The translations under genes were made by a program, and so were the position numbers. Below, piece by piece: positions 40,891 to 49,595 of a stretch of 64,000 nt of DNA (the first letter of the stretch is position 1; each line of letters opens with the position of its first letter). Source of the stretch: Akkermansiaceae bacterium (GTDB taxonomy: Bacteria; Verrucomicrobiota; Verrucomicrobiia; Verrucomicrobiales; Akkermansiaceae); assembly GCA_017798145.1 (NCBI GenBank), contig CP059069.1, forward strand, positions 2,775,226 to 2,839,225, in the 5' to 3' direction. The notes beneath the pieces are model-generated. The model did not search any database. It saw only the letters and a program-made list of their open reading frames with translations, and was not told where the DNA came from.

Positions 40891-43618
40891 AAACGACGTC
40901 ATCGCAGCGGTGGCAGAGGCCGGAGGCAAGGACCGGTTCGTGTTTGCGGCAGCGGGGGCAGAGGGGGAGTTCGGTTTTCCTCGCGCTGGCGGTGAGCTCG
41001 GGGGCTTCCTTGACCGTGAGGCCGGCGATGATGAAGAACTCGGTGGCGAAGTCGCGGTCGTTGAGTTTTTCCAGGAGAAGCGCGTCGGATGCCGGGAGCG
41101 TGAGCTCCACGTCGGCTTCGTTGTTGCGGGTGAATTCCTTGGCCTGGATCCTGGCTTCGATGGCGGTCTGCATCGCGGCCTTGATCTGGAAGAGGCGATC
41201 GACGTCCCTGCTGACCTGGCTTGGCGCGTGGGCGGGATCCGGTTTCGGGAAATCCTGTTCGTGGATGCTGCCCTCCGTGAAGGGCGCGTGCTCCCATGCT
41301 TCGTCGGCAGTGAAGGCGAGGATGGGGGCGAGGAGTTTCGTGATGGTGGTGAAGATCTCGTGCATCGCTGCCTGGGATGCGAGGCGGCGGGCGGAATCCG
41401 GGGCGTCGCAATACATGCGGTCTTTCAGGGCATCGATGTAGATGGCGGAAAGATCGGTGGTGCAGAATTGGTTGATCGAGTTGAAGACTTTGCGGAACTC
41501 GAAGGATTCGTAGGCGGCGAGGCATTCCTTGGTGACGGTGTGGAGGCGTTCTAGGATCCACTGGTCGAGGAGGGGGATTTGGGATTTGGGATTTGAGATT
41601 TGAGATTTCGAAGGATCAAAGCCATCCAAGTTCCCCAGGAGAATTCTCAGCGTGTTGCGTAGGCGGCGGTAGGGCTCGGCGACCTGTTTGAAGAGGTCTT
41701 CGCCGAAGGGGACTTCGTTTTGCCAGTCCACGCTGGAGACCCAGAGGCGGACGATGTCGGCTCCGTATTGGTTGTAGAAATGGGCTGCGTCTGTGGGTTT
41801 GGCGCTTTTCTTTTCGTCCGACTTGGAGGTTTTTTTCCCGGTGTCCTTGTCGACGACGAAGCCGTGGGTCATGACCGCCTTGTAGGGGGCGTGGCCACGG
41901 TATGCGGTGGAAAGCATCAGCGAGCTCTGGAACCACCCGCGGTGCTGGTCGGTGGCCTCGAGGTAGAGATCGGCGGGGCAATGGAGCTCCGGATGGGTGT
42001 CCATCACGGCGGCGTGGGAGCAGCCGGAATCGATCCAGACATCGAGCGTGTCCTTGCCCTTTTTCAGGCCGGCGGGGAGGCCGAGCTTGGCGGCAAGTTC
42101 GTCATCGGTGCTTTCAAACCAGACGTTGGTGCCTTCGGACTCGACGAGATCGGCGACTTTCAGCGCAAGCCCGGAGGATAGGATGGCCTTGTTGTTTTCA
42201 TCGAAGAAAACCGGCAGCGGCACACCCCATGTGCGTTGGCGGGAGATGCACCAGTCGGGGCGGGACTCGACGGTGCCGTAGATGCGGTTGCGGCCCCATG
42301 CGGGGAGCCATTTCGCCTTGTCGATTTCCGCGAGGGCTTTGTCGCGAAGCCCATCGAGCGAGATGAAGAACTGCTCGACGGCGCGGAAGATGATGGGTGT
42401 CTTCGAGCGCCAGCAATGCGGGTAGGAATGCCTGTATTCCTCCTGGCCTAACAGATGGCCGCTTTCCGCGAGGATCTCGATGATTCGGTTGTTCGATTTG
42501 AATACGTGTTTTCCGACGAGCTCGGCGAGGCCGACTTCCTCGGTGAAATTCCCTTCGTCATCGACGGGGGAGAGGACGCCGAGGCCGTTCTGCTGGCCGG
42601 CGACGTAGTCGTCCGCGCCGTGTCCCGGGGCGGTGTGGACGGCGCCGGTTCCCGTTTCGGTGGTGACATGGTTGGCGAGGATGACTTTCGAGGTGCGGTC
42701 GAGGAATGGGTGTTTCGCTTCGGCGCCTTCGAGTTCCTTGCCTTTGATTTCCCGGAGGGTTTCCTTGAGCGCGTAGCCGGTTTTCTGCCCGAAGGCTTCG
42801 ATGAGCTCGCGGACGACGATCAGAGTCTCTTCGGTTTCGCCGTTGGAGAATTTCCCGACGACGTATGTGAACTCCGGATGGAGGGCGATGCCGAGGTTTG
42901 CGGGAAGGGTCCACGGGGTGGTGGTCCAGATGGGGATGCTCGCTTTTCCCGCGAGTTCGCCGATCACAAGCGGAAATTTCACGAAGATCGCCGGGGAGAC
43001 CTTGTCGGCGTATTCGACCTCGGCTTCCGCAAGGGCGGTCTGGGCGCCGTAGGACCATTGGACGGGCTTCTTGGATTGGTAGATGGAGCCGTTCTCCACG
43101 AGCTTGGCGAAGACGCGGAGGATGTTCGCCTCGTAGGCGGGATCCATGGTGAGGTAGGGGTTTTCCCAATCGCCGAAGACCCCGAGGCGCTTGAAGGAGG
43201 CGCGCTGGATGTCGATGAAGCCTTTCGCAAACTCGGTGCAGCGGCGGCGGATTTCCGCCGGCTCCAGCCCGGCGGCCTGCTTGACGACCTTGAACTCGAT
43301 GGGCAGCCCGTGGCAGTCCCAGCCGGGGACGAACGGCGAGTGGAAGCCCGCCATGGTCTTGGATTTCACCACGAGATCCTTGAGCAGCTTGTTGAGTGCG
43401 GTGCCCATGTGGACGTCCCCGTTCGCAAAGGGCGGGCCGTCGTGGAGGATGAAATCGGGTGCGCCCGAGGCTTTCCGGGCGGCGGTGATCTTCGCATAGA
43501 GGCCGGATTTTTCCCAAATCGCGAGACGCTGCGGCTCGTTTTGCACGAGATCCCCGCGCATCGGGAAGCTCGTCTGCGGCAATGTCAGCGTGTCTTTGTA
43601 ATTCGGGGCGTTGCTCAT
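40868..43618 (-). CDS. ileS: Isoleucyl-tRNA synthetase
   Basis: A 916-residue class I aminoacyl-tRNA synthetase that charges tRNA-Ile. HDGPPFANGDVHMGTALNK (about residues 59-77) is the HIGH region; here the motif reads HMGT. The editing domain includes TTTPWTLPANLGIALHPE (after IWTT) and GTGAVHTAPGHGADDYVAG. The KMSKS loop reads KKTSKSDEKK, with Thr for Met. The C-terminal zinc finger is CPRCRKHEPVLASGLCHRC. A short repeat-coded insertion (SKSQISNPKSQIP) lies ahead of LLDQWILERL. The ATG at 43618 begins MSNAPNYKDTLTLPQTSFPM, the normal start. Confidence 0.96.
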   Translation of the reverse strand: MSNAPNYKDTLTLPQTSFPMRGDLVQNEPQRLAIWEKSGLYAKITAARKASGAPDFILHDGPPFANGDVHMGTALNKLLKDLVVKSKTMAGFHSPFVPGWDCHGLPIEFKVVKQAAGLEPAEIRRRCTEFAKGFIDIQRASFKRLGVFGDWENPYLTMDPAYEANILRVFAKLVENGSIYQSKKPVQWSYGAQTALAEAEVEYADKVSPAIFVKFPLVIGELAGKASIPIWTTTPWTLPANLGIALHPEFTYVVGKFSNGETEETLIVVRELIEAFGQKTGYALKETLREIKGKELEGAEAKHPFLDRTSKVILANHVTTETGTGAVHTAPGHGADDYVAGQQNGLGVLSPVDDEGNFTEEVGLAELVGKHVFKSNNRIIEILAESGHLLGQEEYRHSYPHCWRSKTPIIFRAVEQFFISLDGLRDKALAEIDKAKWLPAWGRNRIYGTVESRPDWCISRQRTWGVPLPVFFDENNKAILSSGLALKVADLVESEGTNVWFESTDDELAAKLGLPAGLKKGKDTLDVWIDSGCSHAAVMDTHPELHCPADLYLEATDQHRGWFQSSLMLSTAYRGHAPYKAVMTHGFVVDKDTGKKTSKSDEKKSAKPTDAAHFYNQYGADIVRLWVSSVDWQNEVPFGEDLFKQVAEPYRRLRNTLRILLGNLDGFDPSKSQISNPKSQIPLLDQWILERLHTVTKECLAAYESFEFRKVFNSINQFCTTDLSAIYIDALKDRMYCDAPDSARRLASQAAMHEIFTTITKLLAPILAFTADEAWEHAPFTEGSIHEQDFPKPDPAHAPSQVSRDVDRLFQIKAAMQTAIEARIQAKEFTRNNEADVELTLPASDALLLEKLNDRDFATEFFIIAGLTVKEAPELTASARKTELPLCPRCRKHEPVLASGLCHRCDDVVSTANGRQ
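41574..41608. repeat. Five perfect heptads inside ileS
   Basis: GGGATTT occurs three times, then GAGATTT twice, without interruption (35 bases). On the coding strand it encodes part of SKSQISNPKSQIP, at the junction between the catalytic core and the anticodon-binding domain of IleS. Confidence 0.85.
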
Positions 43619-43757
43619 GGCGGGCGCGGAAGCTAGCAACCGCATTGCGCGGGGTCAACACCGGGGGATGAGGTGCAAATCGGGGTTGTCGCAGGGCGAT
43701 CAGGTGCCTAGTGTCGCGGGAGTTTCCGTTCCACAACCCCCACCCGACAGCATTCCC

Positions 43758-44585
43758 ATGGGCATTTTCAAGAAACCTTCCCTCCGCAGCCAACCCAAGC
43801 GCGACGACATGCCGGAAGGCCTGTGGTCGAAGTGCCCGGAGTGCGGCGCGATGATCCACGCCCTTGAGCTGAAACAGAATCTCCAGGTCTGCCCCCCCTG
43901 CGGCCACCATTTCCTGATGGATTCGATGGATCGAATCTTCCTGCTCGCGGATCAGGGGACTTTCGAGGAAACGGAAACCGGCCTGTTCTCCGCAAACCCG
44001 CTCGGTTTCAAGGGCTACGAGGAAAAGATCGACGTCCTGCGCGGCAAGACGAAGATGAACGACGCGGTTGTCACCGGGCGGCTCAGCATCCTTGGCAAGC
44101 CGGCGATGATCGCGGTGATGGATTTCAAGTTCTTCGCGGGGTCGATGGGTTCGGTGGTCGGTGAGAAAATCACACGGGCGATCGAGACGGCCATCGCCGA
44201 AAAGCGGGGGGTGATCATCATTTCCGCCTCGTCCGGGGCGCGGATGCAGGAAGGGATGCTCTCGCTCATGCAGATGGCCAAGACCTGCGGCGCTCTCGCC
44301 CGGCTCGGAGAGGCGGGGCTGCCCTACATTTCCATCCTCACCCACCCGACCACCGGCGGCGTCACCGCATCGTTCGCGACGATCGGCGACATCAACCTCG
44401 CCGAGCCCAAGTGCATGATCGGCTTCGCGGGGCCGCGGGTGGTGAAGGAAACGACGCACCAGAACCTGCCGCCCGGCTTCCAGACGGCGGAGTTCATGCT
44501 GGAGCATGGCTTGGTCGATGCGATCGTGCCCAGGCACCAGCTGCGCGACAGGCTCGGCAAGCTGCTGGGCTTCATGATGAAGTGA
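43758..44585 (+). CDS. accD: Acetyl-CoA carboxylase carboxyltransferase subunit beta
   Basis: A 275-residue subunit that, with AccA, transfers the carboxyl group from biotin to acetyl-CoA to make malonyl-CoA. The N-terminal zinc ribbon is KCPECGAMIHALELKQNLQV-CPPCG, and the crotonase-fold core has FAGSMGSVVGEKITRAIETA, ISASSGARMQEGMLSLMQMA and GVTASFATIGDINLAEP. The ATG at 43758 starts MGIFKKPSLRSQPKRDDMPE, as in homologues. It is divergent from ileS with 139 bp between start codons. Confidence 0.95.
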   Translation: MGIFKKPSLRSQPKRDDMPEGLWSKCPECGAMIHALELKQNLQVCPPCGHHFLMDSMDRIFLLADQGTFEETETGLFSANPLGFKGYEEKIDVLRGKTKMNDAVVTGRLSILGKPAMIAVMDFKFFAGSMGSVVGEKITRAIETAIAEKRGVIIISASSGARMQEGMLSLMQMAKTCGALARLGEAGLPYISILTHPTTGGVTASFATIGDINLAEPKCMIGFAGPRVVKETTHQNLPPGFQTAEFMLEHGLVDAIVPRHQLRDRLGKLLGFMMK

Positions 44586-44627
44586 AACGTGGCGGCGGAT
44601 TGCACCCGCCAAGCCAATCAACAAGCG

Positions 44628-45146
44628 ATGAGCTTCAGGGACTGGCTGCCGATCACGCCAAGGAACAGAATCGCGCTGTGCCTGGCGCTGGCTTCCCTGG
44701 TGATGTTCGTGGCGTGGAACTGCCTGCCTTACTACGAGATGGAGGGCGTGCCATCGGAAGGGATCGTGGCGACCGCCGCCTGGCCGGAGTTTTTTTCGCC
44801 CGACAATTATGTGTATGTGTTTCAATCCCCCGACATCGAGGGCTTCCTGAATGTCACAGCCAGCCTCGGCCTCATACTCGGCGGTCTGGTTGTGTTGCTG
44901 ACGGTGCCTCTCTGGCAAATCCTGCACGCTTCCAATTACATACGGTTGCCGCTCGCGGTGCTCAACCTGCTCGGTGGCGCGGTCATATCTTGGCATCTGT
45001 TCGATTCGGCGATGGATGATCCCGCACCCTATTGGATCATCACAATTGCGCTCATGGCGCTGAGCCTGTTCGGGGTATCGGCTGCCTTTTTCCTCTTCAG
45101 GAACGAGCTCGCCCTGCGCAACGCGCGGGCATCGGGAATGCGATAG
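44628..45146 (+). CDS. Hypothetical four-helix membrane protein
   Basis: A 172-residue protein with four likely membrane helices (IALCLALASLVMFVAW, ASLGLILGGLVVLLTVPL, LPLAVLNLLGGAVISW and IITIALMALSLFGVSAAFFL). No family recognised. ATG at 44628 is preferred; a GTG at 44589 is in the same frame. It starts 42 bp after accD and may be co-transcribed. It ends facing feoB. Confidence 0.6.
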   Translation: MSFRDWLPITPRNRIALCLALASLVMFVAWNCLPYYEMEGVPSEGIVATAAWPEFFSPDNYVYVFQSPDIEGFLNVTASLGLILGGLVVLLTVPLWQILHASNYIRLPLAVLNLLGGAVISWHLFDSAMDDPAPYWIITIALMALSLFGVSAAFFLFRNELALRNARASGMR

Positions 45147-45186
45147 GTTGCGGGCCGGGACTCGCGGCGAATCCCTGCCCACTGTT

Positions 45187-47070
45187 TCAGAACCCGGCGA
45201 GGCGCCCGAGCTGGAAGACCAGAAGCGAGGCGACGTAGGCGAAGCCCGACATGAACACGAACTGGCCTGCGGCCCATTTCCAGGAGTTGGTCTCCCGGGC
45301 CACCACGGCGGTGGTGGGCAGGCATTGGAGGGCGTAGATGAAAAACACCAGCAGCGAGACGATGCTCAGCGGGGTGAACAGCGGCCTGCCGTCAGGCCAG
45401 GTGGCCTGGGCGATGCGCTCGCGGATGCGGGTGCGGGTCTCCTCGTCCTCCTCCGCTTCCTCGACGCTGAATATGATGGCCAGCGAGGAGACGAAGACCT
45501 CGCGGGCGGCGAAGGAGGTCAGGATCGCCGTGCCGGTGCGACCATCGAAGCCGAGTGGCTCGACGGCTGGCTCGATCACCTCGCCGATGCGGCCCATGGC
45601 GGAGTGGGCGAGGGCTTCGGCGGGGTCTTCGGATTCGCTTTTCGGATAGGTCTGGAGCGCCCAGAGCAGGATGGAGAGGCCGAGGATCAGCGTGCCCGCC
45701 TTGCGGACGAAGGCCCAGCCGCGGTCGAGGACATGGCGGAGGATGTAGGGCCACTGCGGCTTGCGGTAGGCGGGCAGCTCCAGCATGAAGTGGGAGGCGG
45801 TGGCTTCCGGCCCCAGCTTGCCGCGCAGGATGCGTGCTACGATGAACGCAGTAATGGTTCCCAGCGCATAGACGCCGAAGAGGATTAGCGCCTGTTTCCA
45901 TGTGCCCTCATCCTCGTGCAGCAGGAGCGGGACGATGAGGAAATAGACGGGGAGCCGGGCGGAACAGCTCATCCACGGGGCGACGAAGATGGTGACCAGG
46001 CGTTCCTTCGCGGAGCCGATGGTGCGGGTGGCCATCACGCCTGGGATGGCGCATGCATAGGAGCTGAAGAGCGGCAGGAAGGCTTTCCCGCTCAGCCCGG
46101 CCTTGGCCATCACGCCGTCCATCAGGAAGGCGGCGCGAGCCATGTAGCCGGAGCTTTCCAGGAGGCCGATGAAGAGGAAGAGCAGCAGGATCTGCGGCAG
46201 GAAGATGAGCACCCCGCCGACACCCTCGATGACCCCATCGACGAGGAGCGAGCGGAAATCGCCCTCCGGCATGAGCGATTCCACCCAGGCGGCCAGCGAG
46301 CCTTTCAACCCATCGATCATGTCCATGGGGATGGATGCAAACGAGAAGATGGACCAGAAGACGCAGAACATCACCGCGAGGAAGGCGACCCAGCCGAGGA
46401 CGGGGTGGAGCAGGATGGAATCGAGCTTGTCGGAAAAGGTGCGCTGGGCGGAATCCGGCCTGCGGGCGGCGAGCTCACAGAGGGCGGCGATGAAGCTGCG
46501 GCGCTGCTCTTCCGCATCCTCCGCCCCGTGCAGCCACGAGGCTTCCGAGGGCGGTGGAAAGGGATGGCGCAGCGCCTGTTTCAGGCCGGTGAGGCCTTTT
46601 CCGGCATCCGCCTGCATGGGCACGACGGGGATGCCGAGTTCCTCGGAAAGCTTTTCCGGATCGAGCCGCAGCCCGCTTTTTTCCGCCAGATCGACCATGT
46701 TCAGGGCGAGCACGCATGGCAGTCCCAGCTCGATGGTCTGGAGGGCTAGCTGGAGGTGGCGCTCGAGGTTTGAGGCATCGACGACGCAGACAACGAGATC
46801 CGGCTTCGCGGTGTTTTCCAGCCTCCCGGTGAGGGCGTCGAGGGCGACCTTTTCATCCGGCGAGTCGGCCCGCAGCGAGTAGCAGCCGGGCAGGTCGATG
46901 ACCTTGAGTTTCTTGCCGTGGGGGTTGTAGGTCTCCCCGGTTTTCAGCGCGACGGTCACGCCGGTGAAGTTCCCGACCCGTTGGTTCTCTCCGGTGAGGG
47001 CGTTGAAGATCGTGGTTTTGCCGGAGTTGGGATTGCCGGCGAGGGCGACGCTGGGCGTGTGCTCTGACAT
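45187..47070 (-). CDS. feoB: Ferrous iron transport protein B
   Basis: A 627-residue iron permease. The N-terminal G domain has ALAGNPNSGKTTIFNALTG (G1), VGNFTGVTVALK (G2 Thr), VIDLPGCYSL (G3) and LALNMVDLAEKSG (G4). A helical GDI-like part follows, then the membrane domain with paired Gate motifs (FAVMFCVFWSIF-type, SCSARLPVYFLIVPL). It imports Fe(II) across the inner membrane using GTP hydrolysis as a regulatory switch. At 627 residues it is shorter than E. coli FeoB (773). It is 8 bp downstream of feoA. Confidence 0.95.
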   Translation of the reverse strand: MSEHTPSVALAGNPNSGKTTIFNALTGENQRVGNFTGVTVALKTGETYNPHGKKLKVIDLPGCYSLRADSPDEKVALDALTGRLENTAKPDLVVCVVDASNLERHLQLALQTIELGLPCVLALNMVDLAEKSGLRLDPEKLSEELGIPVVPMQADAGKGLTGLKQALRHPFPPPSEASWLHGAEDAEEQRRSFIAALCELAARRPDSAQRTFSDKLDSILLHPVLGWVAFLAVMFCVFWSIFSFASIPMDMIDGLKGSLAAWVESLMPEGDFRSLLVDGVIEGVGGVLIFLPQILLLFLFIGLLESSGYMARAAFLMDGVMAKAGLSGKAFLPLFSSYACAIPGVMATRTIGSAKERLVTIFVAPWMSCSARLPVYFLIVPLLLHEDEGTWKQALILFGVYALGTITAFIVARILRGKLGPEATASHFMLELPAYRKPQWPYILRHVLDRGWAFVRKAGTLILGLSILLWALQTYPKSESEDPAEALAHSAMGRIGEVIEPAVEPLGFDGRTGTAILTSFAAREVFVSSLAIIFSVEEAEEDEETRTRIRERIAQATWPDGRPLFTPLSIVSLLVFFIYALQCLPTTAVVARETNSWKWAAGQFVFMSGFAYVASLLVFQLGRLAGF

Positions 47071-47078
47071 GGCCGGGA

Positions 47079-47327
47079 TCAGCGCACGGGTGAAACGAGA
47101 ACCTGCTCCGCCAGCTCACGGCTGATCGCCATTTTCGCACCGCAGACCGAGCAGAGAAGGTTTCGGCCGTTGGAGATCTTCCGCAGCTGCATCTGCTCGC
47201 AGAAGCCCAGATCCCGCAGCCTCTCGCAGGCAGGGCCGGTCAGGCGGCTGATGCGGACATCGCAGTTCAATCCCACCTGGTTCAAGGTAAGTGGCTTTTC
47301 CGCTGCAAGTTGAGCCGTGGGTGACAT
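47079..47327 (-). CDS. feoA: Ferrous iron transport protein A
   Basis: An 82-residue cytoplasmic SH3-like protein that is needed for FeoB activity. The family pattern LTGPACERLRDLGFCEQMQL is present, followed by GRNLLCSVCGAKMAISRELA, where a Cys pair is visible, and a final LVSPV strand. ATG at 47327. It forms an operon with feoB and is preceded by a Fur-box-like sequence 19 bp upstream of the start codon. Confidence 0.92.
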   Translation of the reverse strand: MSPTAQLAAEKPLTLNQVGLNCDVRISRLTGPACERLRDLGFCEQMQLRKISNGRNLLCSVCGAKMAISRELAEQVLVSPVR

Positions 47328-47345
47328 CGCGGGAAAACTCGGTTA

Positions 47346-47364
47346 ATTGAGACTGATTTGCAAT
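47346..47364. promoter_or_regulatory. Fur-box-like palindrome
   Basis: ATTGAGACTGATTTGCAAT is an imperfect 19-base palindrome close to the Fur consensus (13 of 19 positions self-complementary by eye). It lies between feoA and the divergent AI-2E transporter gene, just upstream of feoA, where iron-dependent repression would be expected. Confidence 0.5.
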
Positions 47365-47404
47365 AGGAAAATCATATTCCTGGAGAGATCCCGAAGGAGA
47401 AAGG

Positions 47405-48781
47405 TTGTGGAATCCGTGGCAGGCGGCTAAGAAACTGCGCCAGATGAAGTATCCGACGAGATTCCAGCAGAAAACCCTGTGGGGTGCGGCAACCGGCCTT
47501 TCCATGCTGGTGCTGGGTTCCTTGCTTGTGGGGCTGGTGTGGCTCATCGGGCAGATCTTCGGCTTCCTCCAGCCGGTGCTGGTGCCGCTGGTGGTCGCTG
47601 GCATTATCGCCTACCTGCTGGATCCGGTGGTGCGCATCCTGGAAAAGCGCGGCCTGAGCCGGCTTTGGTCGGTGGTGACGGTCTTCATCGGCATACTCAT
47701 TGCCGTGACATTGCTCGTCGCCGCCGTGCTGCCTGCCATCCAGGGCGGAAGATCGCTTTTCCGGGATATATTTTCCAAGCCCGTCATCAGCGATGTGGTC
47801 GCATCCGGGGACACCGCGCCGACGGCACCGGAGGCCGTGGAGAGCGAGGGGGAGGGGAAACCGGAAGCCGACACGGAAACAGCCAAGGATCTGGCTCCCG
47901 CACTCGCCCGCTCGCTGGACAATCTGCGCAAGAAATACCGGGACGGCCCGATCGGCTGGGCGCTGACCGAGGTGGAGCCTTCGGGTGAGCCGATCGCATG
48001 GGCGAACGGTGCGCCCGCGCCCGAGTCCCTGGAGTTTTTCTGGCGCACGCGGCTGGGGAAAGCATTGGTGACATACAAGGCGGAGATCCTCGCCTGGCTT
48101 TCCGTGGGGTCCACGAAGATCCTCGGCTTCCTGGGGCTGGTGCTGGGGATGATCATGGTGCCGGTCTACCTGTTCTTTTTCCTCAAGGACTCCGCCTCGA
48201 TCCGCGAGCACTGGCACAGGTACGTGCCGCTCAAGGCATCCCGCTTCAAGACCGAGCTGGTCGAGACCCTCCAGGAAATCAACGGCTACCTCGTCTCCTT
48301 CTTCCGCGGGCAGGTGCTTGTCGGCATCATCGACGGGATCCTCGTCGGCCTCGCCCTGTTTTTCTTCGACCTGCCCTACGCCCTGCTCATCGGGGTTTTC
48401 ATGGCGATCCTCGGCATCATCCCCTACATCGGCAACATCCTCTGCCTCATCCCGGCCTGCATCATCGCCTATCTCCATGCGGAGACGGGCAGCGCACCCT
48501 TCGGGCTGCAGCCATGGCCCTACGTCGGCTTCGTGGTGCTGATCTTCGCCGGCGTGCAGCAGATCAACTCCCTGATCACCGCACCGAAGATCGTGGGCGA
48601 CTCGGTCGGGCTGCATCCGCTGACCGTGATCTTCTCGATGCTGTTCTGGTCGCTGATCCTCGGCGGCTTCGTCGGCGCACTGCTTGCGGTCCCGCTTTCC
48701 GCTGCGGTGAAAGTCATTTTCCGCAGGTATTTCTGGGACAAGGCGCTGATGGATGCGGAGACCCGCCCATACGGTGCGTGA
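47405..48781 (+). CDS. AI-2E family transporter (PerM-like)
   Basis: A 458-residue membrane protein with about seven or eight helices. Family features are VLVPLVVAGIIAYLLDPVVR near the N-terminus, FFFLKDSASIREHWHRYVPL, FFRGQVLVGIIDGILVGLAL, IGVFMAILGIIPYIGNILCL and the C-terminal LGGFVGALLAVPLSAAVKVI. Members export autoinducer-2 or other small molecules, or act as Na+/H+ antiporters; which applies here is unknown. Between helices 3 and 4 there is an acidic soluble insertion (about 135-205). TTG at 47405 is chosen because a good AAGGAG Shine-Dalgarno sequence lies 5-6 bases upstream. Confidence 0.85.
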   Translation: MWNPWQAAKKLRQMKYPTRFQQKTLWGAATGLSMLVLGSLLVGLVWLIGQIFGFLQPVLVPLVVAGIIAYLLDPVVRILEKRGLSRLWSVVTVFIGILIAVTLLVAAVLPAIQGGRSLFRDIFSKPVISDVVASGDTAPTAPEAVESEGEGKPEADTETAKDLAPALARSLDNLRKKYRDGPIGWALTEVEPSGEPIAWANGAPAPESLEFFWRTRLGKALVTYKAEILAWLSVGSTKILGFLGLVLGMIMVPVYLFFFLKDSASIREHWHRYVPLKASRFKTELVETLQEINGYLVSFFRGQVLVGIIDGILVGLALFFFDLPYALLIGVFMAILGIIPYIGNILCLIPACIIAYLHAETGSAPFGLQPWPYVGFVVLIFAGVQQINSLITAPKIVGDSVGLHPLTVIFSMLFWSLILGGFVGALLAVPLSAAVKVIFRRYFWDKALMDAETRPYGA

Positions 48782-48835
48782 CGAAAACGTTTTTGGAGAA
48801 AGACATGTTTCCACACAGGTGCTACATATCCCCCG

Positions 48836-49501
48836 ATGGCCGCTGACAAAGAGGAAAAACCCAACAAGGAGGACGAGGCGATCACCCAGGCATACGCCAA
48901 GACCCGCAAGAGCCTGATCGCCCGCCTCGACAACTGGGAGGACCAGAAAACCTGGGACGAATTCTACCAGACCTACTGGAGGCTCATCTATTCCGTCGCG
49001 ATCAAGGCCGGCTTGCGCCCCGAGGAAGCCTTCGACTGTGTGCAGGAGACGATCCTTTCCATCGCCAAGCAGAGCAAGAAGAAGCTCTACGATCCCGAGC
49101 AAGGCTCCTTCAAGACCTGGCTGATGAATATGACCCGCTGGCGCATCAACGACCAGTTCCGCAAGCGCAAGAAGGACACCGCGATGGTGACTGGGGAATG
49201 GGCGGACGACCGCAAGACCGCCGTGATCGACCGCATCGAGGATCCCAACGGGGATGTGCTGGAGAGGCTCTGGGAAGTGGAGTGGAAAAAGGGCATCGCC
49301 GATGCCGCCCTCGCCCGGGTCAAGGCCCAGGTCTCGCCGAAGCAATACCAGATCTTCGATTTCTACGTCGTCCGCCAGATGGATGCGGACGAGGTGCAGA
49401 AAAAGCTCAACGTCAGCATGGCGCAGGTCTATCTCGCCAAGCACCGCGTCGGCGCCGTGCTGAAAAAGGAACTTGCGAAACTGGAAGATGAGACTGAGTG
49501 A
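48836..49501 (+). CDS. ECF-type RNA polymerase sigma factor
   Basis: A 221-residue sigma-70 family protein. Region 2 is WDEFYQTYWRLIYSVAIKAG and EEAFDCVQETILSIAKQSKK, with FKTWLMNMTRWRINDQFRKR as 2.4. Region 4 is SPKQYQIFDFYVVRQMDADE and VQKKLNVSMAQVYLAKHRVG. It resembles the planctomycete/verrucomicrobial ECF groups that are paired with Ser/Thr kinases. The kinase gene begins 94 bp downstream and is very probably the functional partner, so activity may be controlled by phosphorylation rather than by an anti-sigma factor; none is adjacent. Confidence 0.9.
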   Translation: MAADKEEKPNKEDEAITQAYAKTRKSLIARLDNWEDQKTWDEFYQTYWRLIYSVAIKAGLRPEEAFDCVQETILSIAKQSKKKLYDPEQGSFKTWLMNMTRWRINDQFRKRKKDTAMVTGEWADDRKTAVIDRIEDPNGDVLERLWEVEWKKGIADAALARVKAQVSPKQYQIFDFYVVRQMDADEVQKKLNVSMAQVYLAKHRVGAVLKKELAKLEDETE

Positions 49502-49595
49502 AATTTTAAGCTCTGAATTTTAAATCCCAAGGAAGACCGCGAATCCATGCCTCTTTTTGAGGTTTGAAATTTAAGGTTTAAAGTTTTCCCCCCTT
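49502..49595. repeat. AT-rich heptad-type repeats between sigma factor and kinase
   Basis: Two tracts (about 49503-49525 and 49558-49586, for example GTTTGAAATTTAAGGTTTAA) surround CCCAAGGAAGA (49526-49536) and CCGCGAATCC. The same flank occurs at 18829-18839 (reversed) and 40842-40853. The region may separate transcription of the two genes. Confidence 0.6.
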
